Translations under genes and position numbers: made by a program
Notes under the pieces: generated by a model
What the model saw: the letters and a program-made list of their open reading frames with translations, nothing else
Database searches by the model: none
What the model was told of the DNA's origin: nothing
Shown here: positions 43,543 through 52,049 of the stretch, one piece after another
Layout of the letters: every line of letters begins with the position of its first letter
How positions within the stretch are numbered: position 1 is the first letter of the stretch
Source: an uncultured Ruminococcus sp.
GTDB taxonomy: Bacteria; Bacillota; Clostridia; Oscillospirales; Ruminococcaceae
Length of the DNA: 64,000 bases
Assembly: GCA_910584195.1 (NCBI GenBank)
Contig: CAJTYV010000005.1
Coordinates: 124,001 to 188,000, forward strand
Direction of reading: 5' to 3'

Positions 43543-43571
43543 ATTATATAATATTTCAGGCTCAACGTCAA
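43543..43571 (-). promoter_or_regulatory. Promoter of rpe and the Rnf-like trio
   Basis: TTGACG (43571-43566), 17-bp spacer, TATAAT (43548-43543). It puts the start site near 43536. Confidence 0.7.
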
Positions 43572-43660
43572 TACGTTTTAATTGATTTTTTTATTTATCT
43601 TATATATTTTTAAGAAATCAAAAAAAACGGAAATTTTTTTGGGAAAAATTAAAAAATCTC

Positions 43661-43689
43661 TTTACAAATGTAAAATTATGTGGTACAAT
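43661..43689 (+). promoter_or_regulatory. Promoter of rpsO
   Basis: TTTACA (43661-43666), 17-bp spacer, TACAAT (43684-43689). The leader of about 80 nt (GTACTTGGAGACGGGCGTG and on) may hold an S15 autoregulatory structure, which I cannot fold with certainty. Confidence 0.65.
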
Positions 43690-43777
43690 AAAAACACCGT
43701 GTACTTGGAGACGGGCGTGTCCTCAGTTATCACCTGTTTCTATGTTATCGGAATTTATTTCATATGAGGTGCTTTCA

Positions 43778-44044
43778 ATGTTACTGAAAGAAGAAAAAAC
43801 AGCCGTTATTGAGGCTAACAAAACAAGCGCAAACGACACTGGATCTCCCGAAGTTCAGATCGCTATTCTCACAAGAAGGATCAACGATCTTAACGCACAT
43901 CTTAAAATCCACAAGAATGACCACCATTCCAGAAGAGGTCTTCTCAAAATGGTAGGTCACAGACGTAATCTTCTCTCTTACCTTAAGAAGAAGGACATAA
44001 ACAGATACCGTGCCATCGTTGAGAAGCTCGGTCTCCGTAAGTAA
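43778..44044 (+). CDS. rpsO: 30S ribosomal protein S15
   Basis: Binds 16S rRNA in the platform of the small subunit. 88 residues, normal length, starting MLLKEEKTAVIEANK, with TGSPEVQIAILTRRINDLN and KNDHHSRRGLLKMVGHRRNL as signature. ATG 43778 has GAGGTG upstream; the longer frame to 43742 lies in the leader. It is followed by a strong hairpin and then pnp, the usual order in bacteria. S15 commonly represses its own translation. Confidence 0.97.
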   Translation: MLLKEEKTAVIEANKTSANDTGSPEVQIAILTRRINDLNAHLKIHKNDHHSRRGLLKMVGHRRNLLSYLKKKDINRYRAIVEKLGLRK

Positions 44045-44056
44045 TTATCGTTTGCG

Positions 44057-44084
44057 AAGGCAGAGGGTTTCCCCTTCTGCCTTT
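44057..44084 (+). terminator. Terminator/attenuator between rpsO and pnp
   Basis: AAGGCAGAGGG (44057-44067) pairs with CCC-T-TCTGCCTT (44072-44083), followed by TTTACG. U-run short, so some read-through into pnp is likely. Confidence 0.7.
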
Positions 44085-44210
44085 ACGTCTATAAAGTTAT
44101 ACCTAAACGGCTTTTAGCATTAAACTGTACGTCTTTCACAATATAATTTTATTAAGAACGCAGAGTTTATTGCTAAAGCCGATGAAAATCAAATTCAGGA
44201 GGCAAAAATA

Positions 44211-46325
44211 ATGTTTGAAAACTACAGAACTTTTGAAACAACTTACGCCGGTAGACCGATTATTGTTGAAACTGGCAAGACCTGCGGGTTATCCAACGGT
44301 TCATGCTGGGTTCGTTACGGTGAAACCGTAGTTATGGCTAATGTTACTGCAAGCGCTAAACCCAGAGAGGGCGTTGATTTTTTCCCGCTTTCCGTAGACT
44401 ATGAGGAGAGACTTTATTCCGTAGGAAAGATCCCGGGTTCTTTTACTAAAAGAGAAGGCAAACCAAGCGAAAAAGCTATTCTTACTTCACGCTGCGTTGA
44501 CAGACCCATCCGTCCGCTTTTCCCTAAGGATATGCGCAATGATGTATCGGTCGTTATGACAGTTCTTGCGGTAGAACCCGATAACTCTCCGGAAATCGCA
44601 GGCATGATAGCTGCTTCGATAGCTATTTCCATCTCCGATATTCCTTGGAATGGTCCGGTTGCAAGCATTAATGTAGGTCTTGTTGACGGTGAAATAGTTC
44701 TTAACCCTACGCTTGAACAGCGTGCAAAGACAGATCTTGTTCTGACAGTTGCCGGTTCCGCTGAAAAAATTGTAATGATCGAAGCCGGAGCTAATGAAGT
44801 ACCAGAGGATAAAATGCTTGAATGTATTCTCACGGGTCACGAAGAAATCAAAAAAATGGTCGCATTTATAGATGGTATCCGCAAGGAAATCGGTAAACCG
44901 AAATTCGCATTTGAATCTATGGATGTCGATCATGATATGTTTGATGCTATAGAAGCTTTTGCTTCCGACCGTGTTAAAATCGCCCTCGATACTAACGATA
45001 AAACAGTACGTGATGCGAGACTTGCTCCCATTGTTGACGATATTCACGCTAAATTTGACGAACAGTATCCCGAAAATGTCGCTATGATAGACGAATGCAT
45101 ATATAAGCTTCAGAAAAAAATCGTTCGCGCATGGTTATATGAAGGCAAGCGCGTTGACGGCAGAGGTATTGACGAAATACGTCCCCTTGCGGCTGAAGCA
45201 GGTATACTTCCCAGAGTTCACGGCTCAGGACTTTTCACAAGAGGACAGACTCAGGTTCTTACGATTTGCACACTTGGTCCGGTAAGCGATGCGCAGCGTA
45301 TCGACGGTCTTGATGAAGAAGATACAAAAAGATATATGCATCAGTACAATTTCCCGAGCTACTCCGTAGGTGAAACCAAACCTTCAAGAGGTCCTGGACG
45401 CCGCGAAATCGGTCACGGCGCTCTTGCCGAGAGAGCTTTAGCTCCTGTTATTCCGTCAGTTGAAGAATTTCCTTATGCTTTGAGACTTGTCTCCGAAGTT
45501 CTTTCATCCAACGGTTCGACATCACAGGGTTCTATATGCGGCTCCACGCTTGCGCTTATGGATGCGGGCGTGCCTATAAAAGCGCCTGTTGCGGGTATAT
45601 CCTGTGGTCTTATCACCTTGCCCGATAGTGATGACTTCATGACTATGGTAGATATTCAGGGGCTTGAGGATTTCTTTGGAGATATGGACTTCAAAGTAGG
45701 CGGTACTCACAAGGGCATCACTGCAATTCAGGTTGATATAAAAGTTGACGGTCTTACCCCTGCTATCATTAAGGAAGCATTTGAAAAGACAAGAAAAGCT
45801 CGTATCCATATACTCGATGAAATTATGCTTAAAGCAATTCCGACTCCGCGTACAGAAGTAAATAAATACGCGCCCAAGATGCTTCAGACTAAGGTTCCCG
45901 TTGATAAAATACGCGATGTCATTGGTCAGGGCGGAAAAATTATACAGAAAATTTCAGCCGACTGCAATGTTAAAATCGACATTAATGACGAGGGTAATGT
46001 ATTTATCAGCGGTATAAATGGAAACGATGCAAGAAAAGCTCTTCAGATTATCGACACTATCGCAAACGGCCCTGAGGTAGGAGCTATTTACAGAGGCAAG
46101 GTAGTTCGCATTATGGATTTTGGCGCATTTGTTGAAATAGTTCCGGGAATGGACGGTCTCGTTCATATTTCAAAGCTTGATAAATCGAGAGTAGAAAAGG
46201 TTGAAGATATAGTCACGATCGGCGATGAAATTGTTGTTAAGGTAACGGAAATTGATCGTCAGGGAAGAATCAATCTTTCCAGAAAAGATGCTTTGGCGGA
46301 AATTGAAGCCAAACGAAACTGTTAA
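44211..46325 (+). CDS. pnp: Polyribonucleotide nucleotidyltransferase
   Basis: 3'-5' phosphorolytic exoribonuclease of the degradosome. 704 residues. Two RNase PH domains (first from SNGSCWVRYGETVVMANVTA; second with GRGIDEIRPLAAEAGILPR and GSGLFTRGQTQVLTI; the SNGSTSQGSICGSTLALMDAG block), then a KH domain (IRDVIGQGGKIIQKISADC) and an S1 domain (GAIYRGKVVRIMDFGAFVEI). RBS AGGAGG. Downstream of rpsO. A strong hairpin follows about 60 bases after the stop. Confidence 0.97.
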   Translation: MFENYRTFETTYAGRPIIVETGKTCGLSNGSCWVRYGETVVMANVTASAKPREGVDFFPLSVDYEERLYSVGKIPGSFTKREGKPSEKAILTSRCVDRPIRPLFPKDMRNDVSVVMTVLAVEPDNSPEIAGMIAASIAISISDIPWNGPVASINVGLVDGEIVLNPTLEQRAKTDLVLTVAGSAEKIVMIEAGANEVPEDKMLECILTGHEEIKKMVAFIDGIRKEIGKPKFAFESMDVDHDMFDAIEAFASDRVKIALDTNDKTVRDARLAPIVDDIHAKFDEQYPENVAMIDECIYKLQKKIVRAWLYEGKRVDGRGIDEIRPLAAEAGILPRVHGSGLFTRGQTQVLTICTLGPVSDAQRIDGLDEEDTKRYMHQYNFPSYSVGETKPSRGPGRREIGHGALAERALAPVIPSVEEFPYALRLVSEVLSSNGSTSQGSICGSTLALMDAGVPIKAPVAGISCGLITLPDSDDFMTMVDIQGLEDFFGDMDFKVGGTHKGITAIQVDIKVDGLTPAIIKEAFEKTRKARIHILDEIMLKAIPTPRTEVNKYAPKMLQTKVPVDKIRDVIGQGGKIIQKISADCNVKIDINDEGNVFISGINGNDARKALQIIDTIANGPEVGAIYRGKVVRIMDFGAFVEIVPGMDGLVHISKLDKSRVEKVEDIVTIGDEIVVKVTEIDRQGRINLSRKDALAEIEAKRNC

Positions 46326-46387
46326 ATTATTGCACTATTATATGATTGATCAAATAATGCCAAACAGCTCAATGATATAATAATGAA

Positions 46388-46422
46388 AAGACCTCCTATG
46401 GAAAAACGTAGGAGGTCTTGTT
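46388..46422 (+). terminator. Terminator of pnp
   Basis: AAGACCTCCTA (46388-46398) pairs with TAGGAGGTCTT (46409-46419), then GTTATTG. Also faces the convergent thioesterase gene. Confidence 0.8.
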
Positions 46423-46475
46423 ATTGTAATAATACATTCTGCCGCTTAAAATGTTAAAAACGTAAAAGGATAATA

Positions 46476-46964
46476 TTAATATCCATCATTAAAACGTTGT
46501 TTACGAGCTTTGCTACGTTTAACAGCGCCCTCCCATTCTGCTTTTTCCGAAATCGTTTCAATCTCAAGACCGTATTTAACAGGCAGCGGTTTTCCGTTTT
46601 CGTCAACGTGAACGCATATAAGGTAAGCATGATTTATTGCTCTTCTGATACCGGTATCAATATTCTCAACATAAGTATCTACACGTACTTCCATAGACGT
46701 ATTACCAACATATGTAATTTTACCTATAAGTACTATTACCTCATTGATATATGCTCCATATTTAAATCTAAGATTATCAACAGCACATGTCGTAACCAAA
46801 CCGCCGCAATGTCTCATCGCAGTCAAAGCGGCAACCTCATCTATCCATTCCATAAGTCTTCCGCCGAATAAACGATTTTGTCCGTTTATTTCCTTGTACT
46901 GCAAAAGCTTTGTGGTTTCGGTAAGAGATTCAGAAACTTTTTTATTCCTGATTTTTTCGCTCAT
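46476..46964 (-). CDS. Acyl-CoA thioesterase (hotdog fold)
   Basis: A 162-residue cytosolic hydrolase of acyl-CoA esters, YkhA/BFIT-like. LFGGRLMEWIDEVAALTA with the catalytic Asp on the hotdog helix, then TTCAVDNLRFKYGAYINEVI and MEVRVDTYVEN are family-typical. RBS GAGGTG. The basic C-terminal tail (KRSKARKQRFND) is slightly unusual. Single gene between the pnp terminator and hisE; it ends convergent to pnp. The natural substrate is not evident. Confidence 0.92.
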   Translation of the reverse strand: MSEKIRNKKVSESLTETTKLLQYKEINGQNRLFGGRLMEWIDEVAALTAMRHCGGLVTTCAVDNLRFKYGAYINEVIVLIGKITYVGNTSMEVRVDTYVENIDTGIRRAINHAYLICVHVDENGKPLPVKYGLEIETISEKAEWEGAVKRSKARKQRFNDGY

Positions 46965-47074
46965 GGCATATCACACCTCGTTTTATTTATTTGACATGTT
47001 CGGAAACCTATTAGATGGCGTAAGAATACGTTCTAATGTTATTGCATTTTCATGCGTAACAGCCAATTTTTCTC

Positions 47075-47413
47075 TTATGTATTTTTATCAACAGTATGAA
47101 ATTTCTTAAGATTGCCGATTTTTTCGTTACGTTCATCAAGAACCTTTTCAACATCAGACCATTCTAACCCCTGATTTACACATAGTACCATAACGTGGTA
47201 AAGCAAATCGTTTATCTCGTTCATAAGTTCATTATTATCGTTGTTTTTTGCGGCAATAACGGTTTCTGTGGCTTCCTCTCCGATTTTCTTGCATATCTTG
47301 TCCACACCCTTATCAAATAAGTAGCAGGTATATGAATTTTCAGCGGCAGTACCTGTCTCGTACTGCTTCTTTCTTTCCTTGATTACTTCAAAAATTTCCT
47401 CGTAAAGACTCAT
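47075..47413 (-). CDS. hisE: Phosphoribosyl-ATP diphosphatase
   Basis: Second step of histidine synthesis, PR-ATP to PR-AMP. A MazG-like 112-residue all-helical protein with KKIGEEATETVIAAKNND (metal-binding Glu residues) and EINDLLYHVMVLC. It is separate from hisI, whereas many bacteria fuse the two. Its start lies 6 bases after the hisI stop with GAGGAG upstream. Last gene of the his operon. No clear U-run hairpin follows within the 110-base gap to the thioesterase. Confidence 0.95.
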   Translation of the reverse strand: MSLYEEIFEVIKERKKQYETGTAAENSYTCYLFDKGVDKICKKIGEEATETVIAAKNNDNNELMNEINDLLYHVMVLCVNQGLEWSDVEKVLDERNEKIGNLKKFHTVDKNT

Positions 47414-47419
47414 AATAGT

Positions 47420-47767
47420 TCAATTCTCCTCATTATTATATATTTCATTAAAGAAACAGCTATAACTTCCTGTATGACAAGCTGCTCCTGTCTGCTCAAC
47501 ATTTACAAGCAGAGTGTCGTTATCGCAGTCACCGTATATAGAAACAACCTTTTGCAGATGACCTGAAGTTGCTCCCTTGTTCCAATATTCCTGCCTTGAT
47601 CTGCTCCAAAACCAAGTATAACCTGTTTCGATAGTTTTTTTAAGACTCTCTTTGTTCATATATGCAAGCATAAGAACTGTTTTCGTATTGACATCGTAAC
47701 AAATTGCGGGGATAAGCTCACCCTTGAAAAAAAACTTATCTAAATCGTCCAAATCAATTTTTATCAT
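47420..47767 (-). CDS. hisI: Phosphoribosyl-AMP cyclohydrolase
   Basis: Third step of histidine synthesis. 115 residues with EYWNKGATSGHLQKV, the zinc/metal site GDCDNDTLLVNV, and the Cys motif GAACHTGSYSCF. ATG 47767 is preferred since AAAGGA stands 8 nt upstream; the frame extends to 47791 without a site. Located between the GNAT gene and hisE in the his operon. Confidence 0.95.
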   Translation of the reverse strand: MIKIDLDDLDKFFFKGELIPAICYDVNTKTVLMLAYMNKESLKKTIETGYTWFWSRSRQEYWNKGATSGHLQKVVSIYGDCDNDTLLVNVEQTGAACHTGSYSCFFNEIYNNEEN

Positions 47768-47821
47768 CTTTGTTTTCCTTTCTAAGTCCAAAGCGATGTT
47801 ATAAACATAGGACTTGCATCG

Positions 47822-48187
47822 TCAGATTTTTTTAAAACCGCAGTTTTCATAAAATTTAAGTTCTTCATTATATGCGATAACAGCTATCCTCAAATAGTCC
47901 GCATACTTTTCACGCACCATTTTTACAAGCTTCCGTCCTATGTGTATACCCTGATACTTTGGGTCAACAAGCAAATAATGAACATATGCAGTCATTATGC
48001 CGTCATCCATGACGCAAATCATTCCAATCAGTTTTTCACAATCCCATGCGGAATATACTGTCTTGAAATTTCTCATTGCCGTTACAAGTTTATCGGGATA
48101 ATGACCAGACGACCATTCAACAGACAGGAATAAATTTTCAAGCTGTTCACGACTGAATTCATGGGTGTCTTTATAAGTTATATTCAT
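47822..48187 (-). CDS. GNAT-family acetyltransferase in the his operon
   Basis: A 121-residue acetyltransferase. VHYLLVDPKYQGIHIGRKLVKMV is the acetyl-CoA binding motif A, and YNEELKFYENCGFKKI the C-terminal motif B. N-terminal FSREQLENLFLSVEWSSGHYPDKL is typical of small GNATs with unknown amine substrates. It sits one base after the ATPase gene's stop and just before hisI, so it is expressed with histidine synthesis; no known link to that pathway. Confidence 0.9.
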   Translation of the reverse strand: MNITYKDTHEFSREQLENLFLSVEWSSGHYPDKLVTAMRNFKTVYSAWDCEKLIGMICVMDDGIMTAYVHYLLVDPKYQGIHIGRKLVKMVREKYADYLRIAVIAYNEELKFYENCGFKKI

Positions 48188-48188
48188 T

Positions 48189-48944
48189 TTATTTCTCTTT
48201 CTCGAAAAGATATTTCATCATTCTTTTTGGATTTTCCAAAAAACGTCTTGTTATATTATAAGTATCGGTATTCTCGTAAAGCGTTTCGGTTATTGAATCT
48301 TTCCTAAGCTCATATATCAAAGCATCCGGATAAGCGAGGAGTATAGGTGAATGAGTAGCGATAATAAACTGGGATTTTTTTTCAGTAAGATCATGCAGCA
48401 GTGTCAGAAGCGACATTTGCCTCATGGGAGACAGTGCAGCTTCCGGCTCGTCAAGAATATACAGTCCATTTCCACCAAAACGGTTTGATACAAGCGAAAA
48501 AAAACTTTCCCCATGAGACTGCTCATGAAGCGATATTCCTCCATAACTTCCGATAAGCTTTGGAAGTGAAGAGGGTATTTCATCAAGCCTATCAATATAC
48601 GTAGCCGCATTATAAAAACTTTCTGCACGAAGAAAAAAACCATCGTCAGGACGTTCAAAACTCTTAATAAGCTTTATATAACGAAATAGTTCCGAATGAG
48701 TTGCTTTTGTTGAAAACGAAAAGTTAAGAGAACCGCCCTCAGCGTTAAAACCAAACTTTACGGCTATTGCTTCAAGCAAAGTTGACTTTCCGGAACCGTT
48801 TTCCCCAACAAAAAACGTCACTTTTTCGTGTAATGAAAGCTTCTCGATACAAGAAAGATTCTTTACGACCGAAAGTCTGCTGATATACGAATCGTCCTGT
48901 GAAATATCTGTCAAGCGCAAAGCTTTGATAAATCTGCCGTTCAT
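48189..48944 (-). CDS. AAA/ABC-type predicted ATPase (COG3910-like)
   Basis: A 251-residue single-domain ATPase. Walker A FFVGENGSGKSTLLEAIAVK near residue 45, the signature-like QSHGESFFSLV around 155, Walker B GLYILDEPEAALSPM, and switch His in IIATHSPILLAYP. This is the SMC/ABC-like fold of stand-alone predicted ATPases (COG3910, AAA_23). There is no membrane segment or partner permease. It begins 6 bases after hisF, probably ATG 48944 (GTG 48947 also possible), and ends 1 base before the GNAT gene. Role unknown. Confidence 0.85.
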   Translation of the reverse strand: MNGRFIKALRLTDISQDDSYISRLSVVKNLSCIEKLSLHEKVTFFVGENGSGKSTLLEAIAVKFGFNAEGGSLNFSFSTKATHSELFRYIKLIKSFERPDDGFFLRAESFYNAATYIDRLDEIPSSLPKLIGSYGGISLHEQSHGESFFSLVSNRFGGNGLYILDEPEAALSPMRQMSLLTLLHDLTEKKSQFIIATHSPILLAYPDALIYELRKDSITETLYENTDTYNITRRFLENPKRMMKYLFEKEK

Positions 48945-48950
48945 CACGAT

Positions 48951-49706
48951 TCAGCGAACTATTACGCCCTTGCTTCTGCAATGCTCCTTGACCTGCTGCA
49001 CCGTCAATTCCTTAAAATGAAACAGAGAAGCCGCCAAAGCCGCCGTTGCACCTGTTTTCTCGAAAACTTCCGAAAAATCGTCTATTTTACCTGCTCCGCC
49101 GCTGGCTATTACAGGTATCGTACAGTTATCGCACACGGCTTTCAGCATTTCAATATCGAAGCCGTTTTTTGTACCGTCTGCATCTATGGAATTAAGACAT
49201 ATCTCCCCTGCTCCGAGCTTTTCTATCTGATGTACCCAGTCGATGAGGTCAAGTCCCATATCAACTCGTCCGCCGTTGATGTACACCGTCCACTTATGGT
49301 CGGCAATCTTTTTAGCATCAATACCAACGCAGATGCACTGGCTGCCGAAAATATCCGCGCCCTCCTTGATAAGCTGAGGATTTTTCACCGCCTGTGAATT
49401 TACTGACACCTTGTCCGCGCCGGCTCTTAGCGTCTCGCGAATATCGTCAACGGTTTTTATACCTCCGCCTACGGTAAGCGGTACGAATACCTTTTTGGCA
49501 GTCTCTCTCACAACGTCAAGGAAAACTCCTCTGCCCTCGAAAGATGCCGTTATATCGTAGAATACTATCTCGTCTGCGCCTTGTCGGTCGTATTCCTCAG
49601 CACACTCAACAGGGTCGCCCACATCGCGTATTCCCTCAAAATTTACTCCCTTTACAACCTTGCCATTTCTTACGTCAAGACATGGGATTATTCTTTTTGC
49701 AAGCAT
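48951..49706 (-). CDS. hisF: Imidazole glycerol phosphate synthase, cyclase subunit
   Basis: Cyclase half of IGP synthase; pairs with HisH to make IGP and AICAR. A 251-residue beta/alpha barrel starting LAKRIIPCLDVRNGKVVKGVNF, with catalytic Asp residues in CLDVRNG and SIDADGTKNGFD, and phosphate-binding VGGGIKTVDD and ASGGAG. RBS AGGAGG. It follows the 135-residue orphan gene and precedes the ATPase gene. Confidence 0.97.
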   Translation of the reverse strand: MLAKRIIPCLDVRNGKVVKGVNFEGIRDVGDPVECAEEYDRQGADEIVFYDITASFEGRGVFLDVVRETAKKVFVPLTVGGGIKTVDDIRETLRAGADKVSVNSQAVKNPQLIKEGADIFGSQCICVGIDAKKIADHKWTVYINGGRVDMGLDLIDWVHQIEKLGAGEICLNSIDADGTKNGFDIEMLKAVCDNCTIPVIASGGAGKIDDFSEVFEKTGATAALAASLFHFKELTVQQVKEHCRSKGVIVR

Positions 49707-49724
49707 TTTTTACCTCCTTTTTTA

Positions 49725-50129
49725 TTAGACTATGAAACGATATTTAAGACTGTCTGCAATTACAATACAATTATCTTTTTCAAAGTCAAAATAACCGTTA
49801 CGATGTTCAACTTTACAGTCGTCCGTCCATACGATAAGCTTGTTGTTGCGTGTTTTTCCGAGCAGGTCGGTGCGGATTTCCAAAGAATAGCCGTTTATTG
49901 TACTAACATTACTGTCATTACGTCCCGAAAATCTGAAATGACGTACTCCCTCAAAAAGCATTTCCATTTTATCAAAATAAAAATTCTTATCCAAAGTAAT
50001 CAACAGACTATTTTCATAACCAGTGCGACTATAACTAACTGATAATACGTCAGTAGAAAAGTCGTCACAAATATGTGCAACTTCCATTAATTCTTTAATA
50101 TCTTCGTCTGAATTTATTTTGTTCCACAT
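49725..50129 (-). CDS. Unrecognised protein between hisA and hisF
   Basis: A 134-residue soluble protein (from ATG 50129; the frame reaches 50150 but overlaps hisA). No family recognised. MWNKINSDEDIKELMEVAHICDDF is helical; the rest looks beta-rich, with ENSLLITLDK, GVRHFRFSGRND and the closing DNCIVIADSLKYRFIV. The acidic N-terminus and small size recall immunity proteins or DUFs of the same size; that is only a resemblance. Weak ribosome binding site GAGAG. It breaks the tight hisA-hisF order and is probably an insertion. Confidence 0.75.
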   Translation of the reverse strand: MWNKINSDEDIKELMEVAHICDDFSTDVLSVSYSRTGYENSLLITLDKNFYFDKMEMLFEGVRHFRFSGRNDSNVSTINGYSLEIRTDLLGKTRNNKLIVWTDDCKVEHRNGYFDFEKDNCIVIADSLKYRFIV

Positions 50130-50130
50130 A

Positions 50131-50856
50131 TTAATCTCTCGCATATTCAACAGTTTCTTTAAGATTCAGCGTGCCTTTATAAATAGACTTTCCGCATATA
50201 GTGCCATAAAGTCCCATTTCTTTGCAGGCGATAATATCAGCCATAGTGTGAACGCCGCCGCTTGCCACGATATTTGCACGTCCGACTGTTGCATCTGAAA
50301 GGGCTTTAAGCTGTTCAACGTTTACACCCGAAAGAGTACCGTCCCTTGAGATGTCCGTGAAGATAAAATATTTAACTCCTACAGAGATCATCTTGTCAGC
50401 AAGCTCGATATAATCAACATTTGAGCTTTCGAGCCAACCCTCGGTTGCGACCATGCCGTCCATAGCGTCTATCCCAATAACTATTTTTTCGCTGCCGAAT
50501 TTTTCCACAGCTTTGCTTACGAGCTTAGGATTTTTCAGCGCAACAGAGCCTAAAATAACACGGGTTATACCCATATTAAGGTACTCCTCAATAGTTTCGA
50601 GACTTCTTATACCTCCGCCAAGCTCGACTTTAAGAGAAGTTTTTTCGGCAACGTCTGTGTAAATTTTTGTGTTTACGGGTCTGCCCTCTTTTGCGCCGTC
50701 AAGATCGACCATGTGGATCCACTCCGCACCTGCCCGCTCAAAGCCTTTTGCAGTTTCAAGATAGTCGGAGGCTACTTTTTCAACTGTTGAAAAATCTCCC
50801 TTGAAAAGACGAACGCAGTTTCCGTCCTTTATGTCGATAGCAGGTAAAATTATCAT
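50131..50856 (-). CDS. hisA: ProFAR isomerase
   Basis: Isomerises ProFAR to PRFAR. 241 residues with IILPAIDIKDGNCVRLFKG at the start (catalytic Asp in AIDIKDG), ELGGGIRSLE, FTDISRDGTLSGVN with the second Asp and the ASGGVHTM phosphate site. Half-barrel paralogue of HisF. Its start overlaps the hisH stop by 4 bases, so translation is coupled. Confidence 0.96.
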   Translation of the reverse strand: MIILPAIDIKDGNCVRLFKGDFSTVEKVASDYLETAKGFERAGAEWIHMVDLDGAKEGRPVNTKIYTDVAEKTSLKVELGGGIRSLETIEEYLNMGITRVILGSVALKNPKLVSKAVEKFGSEKIVIGIDAMDGMVATEGWLESSNVDYIELADKMISVGVKYFIFTDISRDGTLSGVNVEQLKALSDATVGRANIVASGGVHTMADIIACKEMGLYGTICGKSIYKGTLNLKETVEYARD

Positions 50857-51455
50857 ATAAGACCTCCAAAGCTTTTAAGTATCTTCAAACCTGTTTCGCC
50901 GCTTTTTTCGGGGTGAAACTGTGCGCCGAATACATATTTTCCGTCATATACAAGCGCAGGCACGCATCCGCCGTACTCGCTGTATGCGGCAATATTCTTA
51001 TCATCGCAGTGCGCCTTGTAGGAGTGGACAAAATATACGTACTCGTCATCTCCAACGTTTTCCAAAAGCGGACAATCATTGAGCTTCTCCAGCTTATTCC
51101 AACCCATATGAGGGATTATAAGGTTAGGCTCGTCCATATAGCGGACGCTGCCGTTTATAAGTCCCAAACCGCTGTATTCTTCAAATTCATATCCTTTTTC
51201 AAAGATGAGCTGCATTCCGAGACATATTCCCAAAAACGGCTTTTTTGCCGCTTCTTCTTTGATAGTTTCGATAAGTCCGCTCTGCTCCAGCATCTTCATA
51301 GCAGACGGAAATGCGCCTACTCCGGGAAGAATGACCGCGTCCGCCGACTTGATGCTGTCACAGTCGGAAACAAGCTCATTCTCAAATCCCAAATGATCGA
51401 GGGCATTTTTTACGCTGAAAATATTCCCAGCGCCGTAGTCAATAACAGCTATCAT
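50853..51455 (-). CDS. hisH: Imidazole glycerol phosphate synthase, glutaminase subunit
   Basis: Glutamine amidotransferase that feeds ammonia to HisF. 200 residues: IDYGAGNIFSVKNAL, nucleophile Cys in LGICLGMQLIFE, and the His/Glu pair in FGAQFHPEKSGE. RBS GGGGG at good spacing. Lies between hisB and hisA, as in many his operons, while its partner hisF is one gene further on. Confidence 0.97.
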   Translation of the reverse strand: MIAVIDYGAGNIFSVKNALDHLGFENELVSDCDSIKSADAVILPGVGAFPSAMKMLEQSGLIETIKEEAAKKPFLGICLGMQLIFEKGYEFEEYSGLGLINGSVRYMDEPNLIIPHMGWNKLEKLNDCPLLENVGDDEYVYFVHSYKAHCDDKNIAAYSEYGGCVPALVYDGKYVFGAQFHPEKSGETGLKILKSFGGLI

Positions 51456-52049
51456 TTACAGTACCCCCTTAGTTGAAAGCGTAGAGCCGTCGGAATTATA
51501 TGCGACTGCCGTTTTCAAGGCATGAGCCGCTGCTTTATAGACAGCCTCTGCCTTGTGGTGATCGTTCGAGCCGTACATAAGATTTACGTGCATTGTGATA
51601 CCGGCATTAAATGCAAGCGCACGGAAAAATTCTTCCGTCATACACAGATCGTATTCTCCGCAGGATTGATTCATAAACTCGCAGTTGAACACGAGGAACG
51701 GACGATTACTCAGGTCAAGACTGCACATCGCAAGACTTTCGTCCATTGGGATATACGAAGTTCCATAGCGTACTATCCCCGATTTATCGCCTAAAGCTAT
51801 ATTAAGAGCCTGCCCGAGAGCTATCCCCGTATCTTCAATAGTGTGGTGACAGTCAACGTACAGATCGCCTTTGACATTGATAGTCATGCTTATTCCGCTG
51901 TGCTTTGAAAAAGCAGTGAGCATATGGTCAAAAAAACCTATCCCAGTTTCTATTTCGGAACGTCCGAGACCGTCAAGCTCTGTTAAAACGTATATATCAG
52001 TCTCGCGAGTAGCCCTTGTGACCTCGCCTGTCCTGATCTTCTTATCCAT
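51456..52049 (-). CDS. hisB: Imidazoleglycerol-phosphate dehydratase
   Basis: Dehydrates IGP to imidazole acetol phosphate. 197 residues, monofunctional (no N-terminal phosphatase domain). Mn2+-binding His/Asp motifs FFDHMLTAFSKHSG, VDCHHTIEDTGIALG, and the second half MYGSNDHHKAEAVYKAAA. RBS GGAGG. The start overlaps hisC's end. A histidinol-phosphatase is therefore needed elsewhere; none is in this operon. Confidence 0.97.
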   Translation of the reverse strand: MDKKIRTGEVTRATRETDIYVLTELDGLGRSEIETGIGFFDHMLTAFSKHSGISMTINVKGDLYVDCHHTIEDTGIALGQALNIALGDKSGIVRYGTSYIPMDESLAMCSLDLSNRPFLVFNCEFMNQSCGEYDLCMTEEFFRALAFNAGITMHVNLMYGSNDHHKAEAVYKAAAHALKTAVAYNSDGSTLSTKGVL

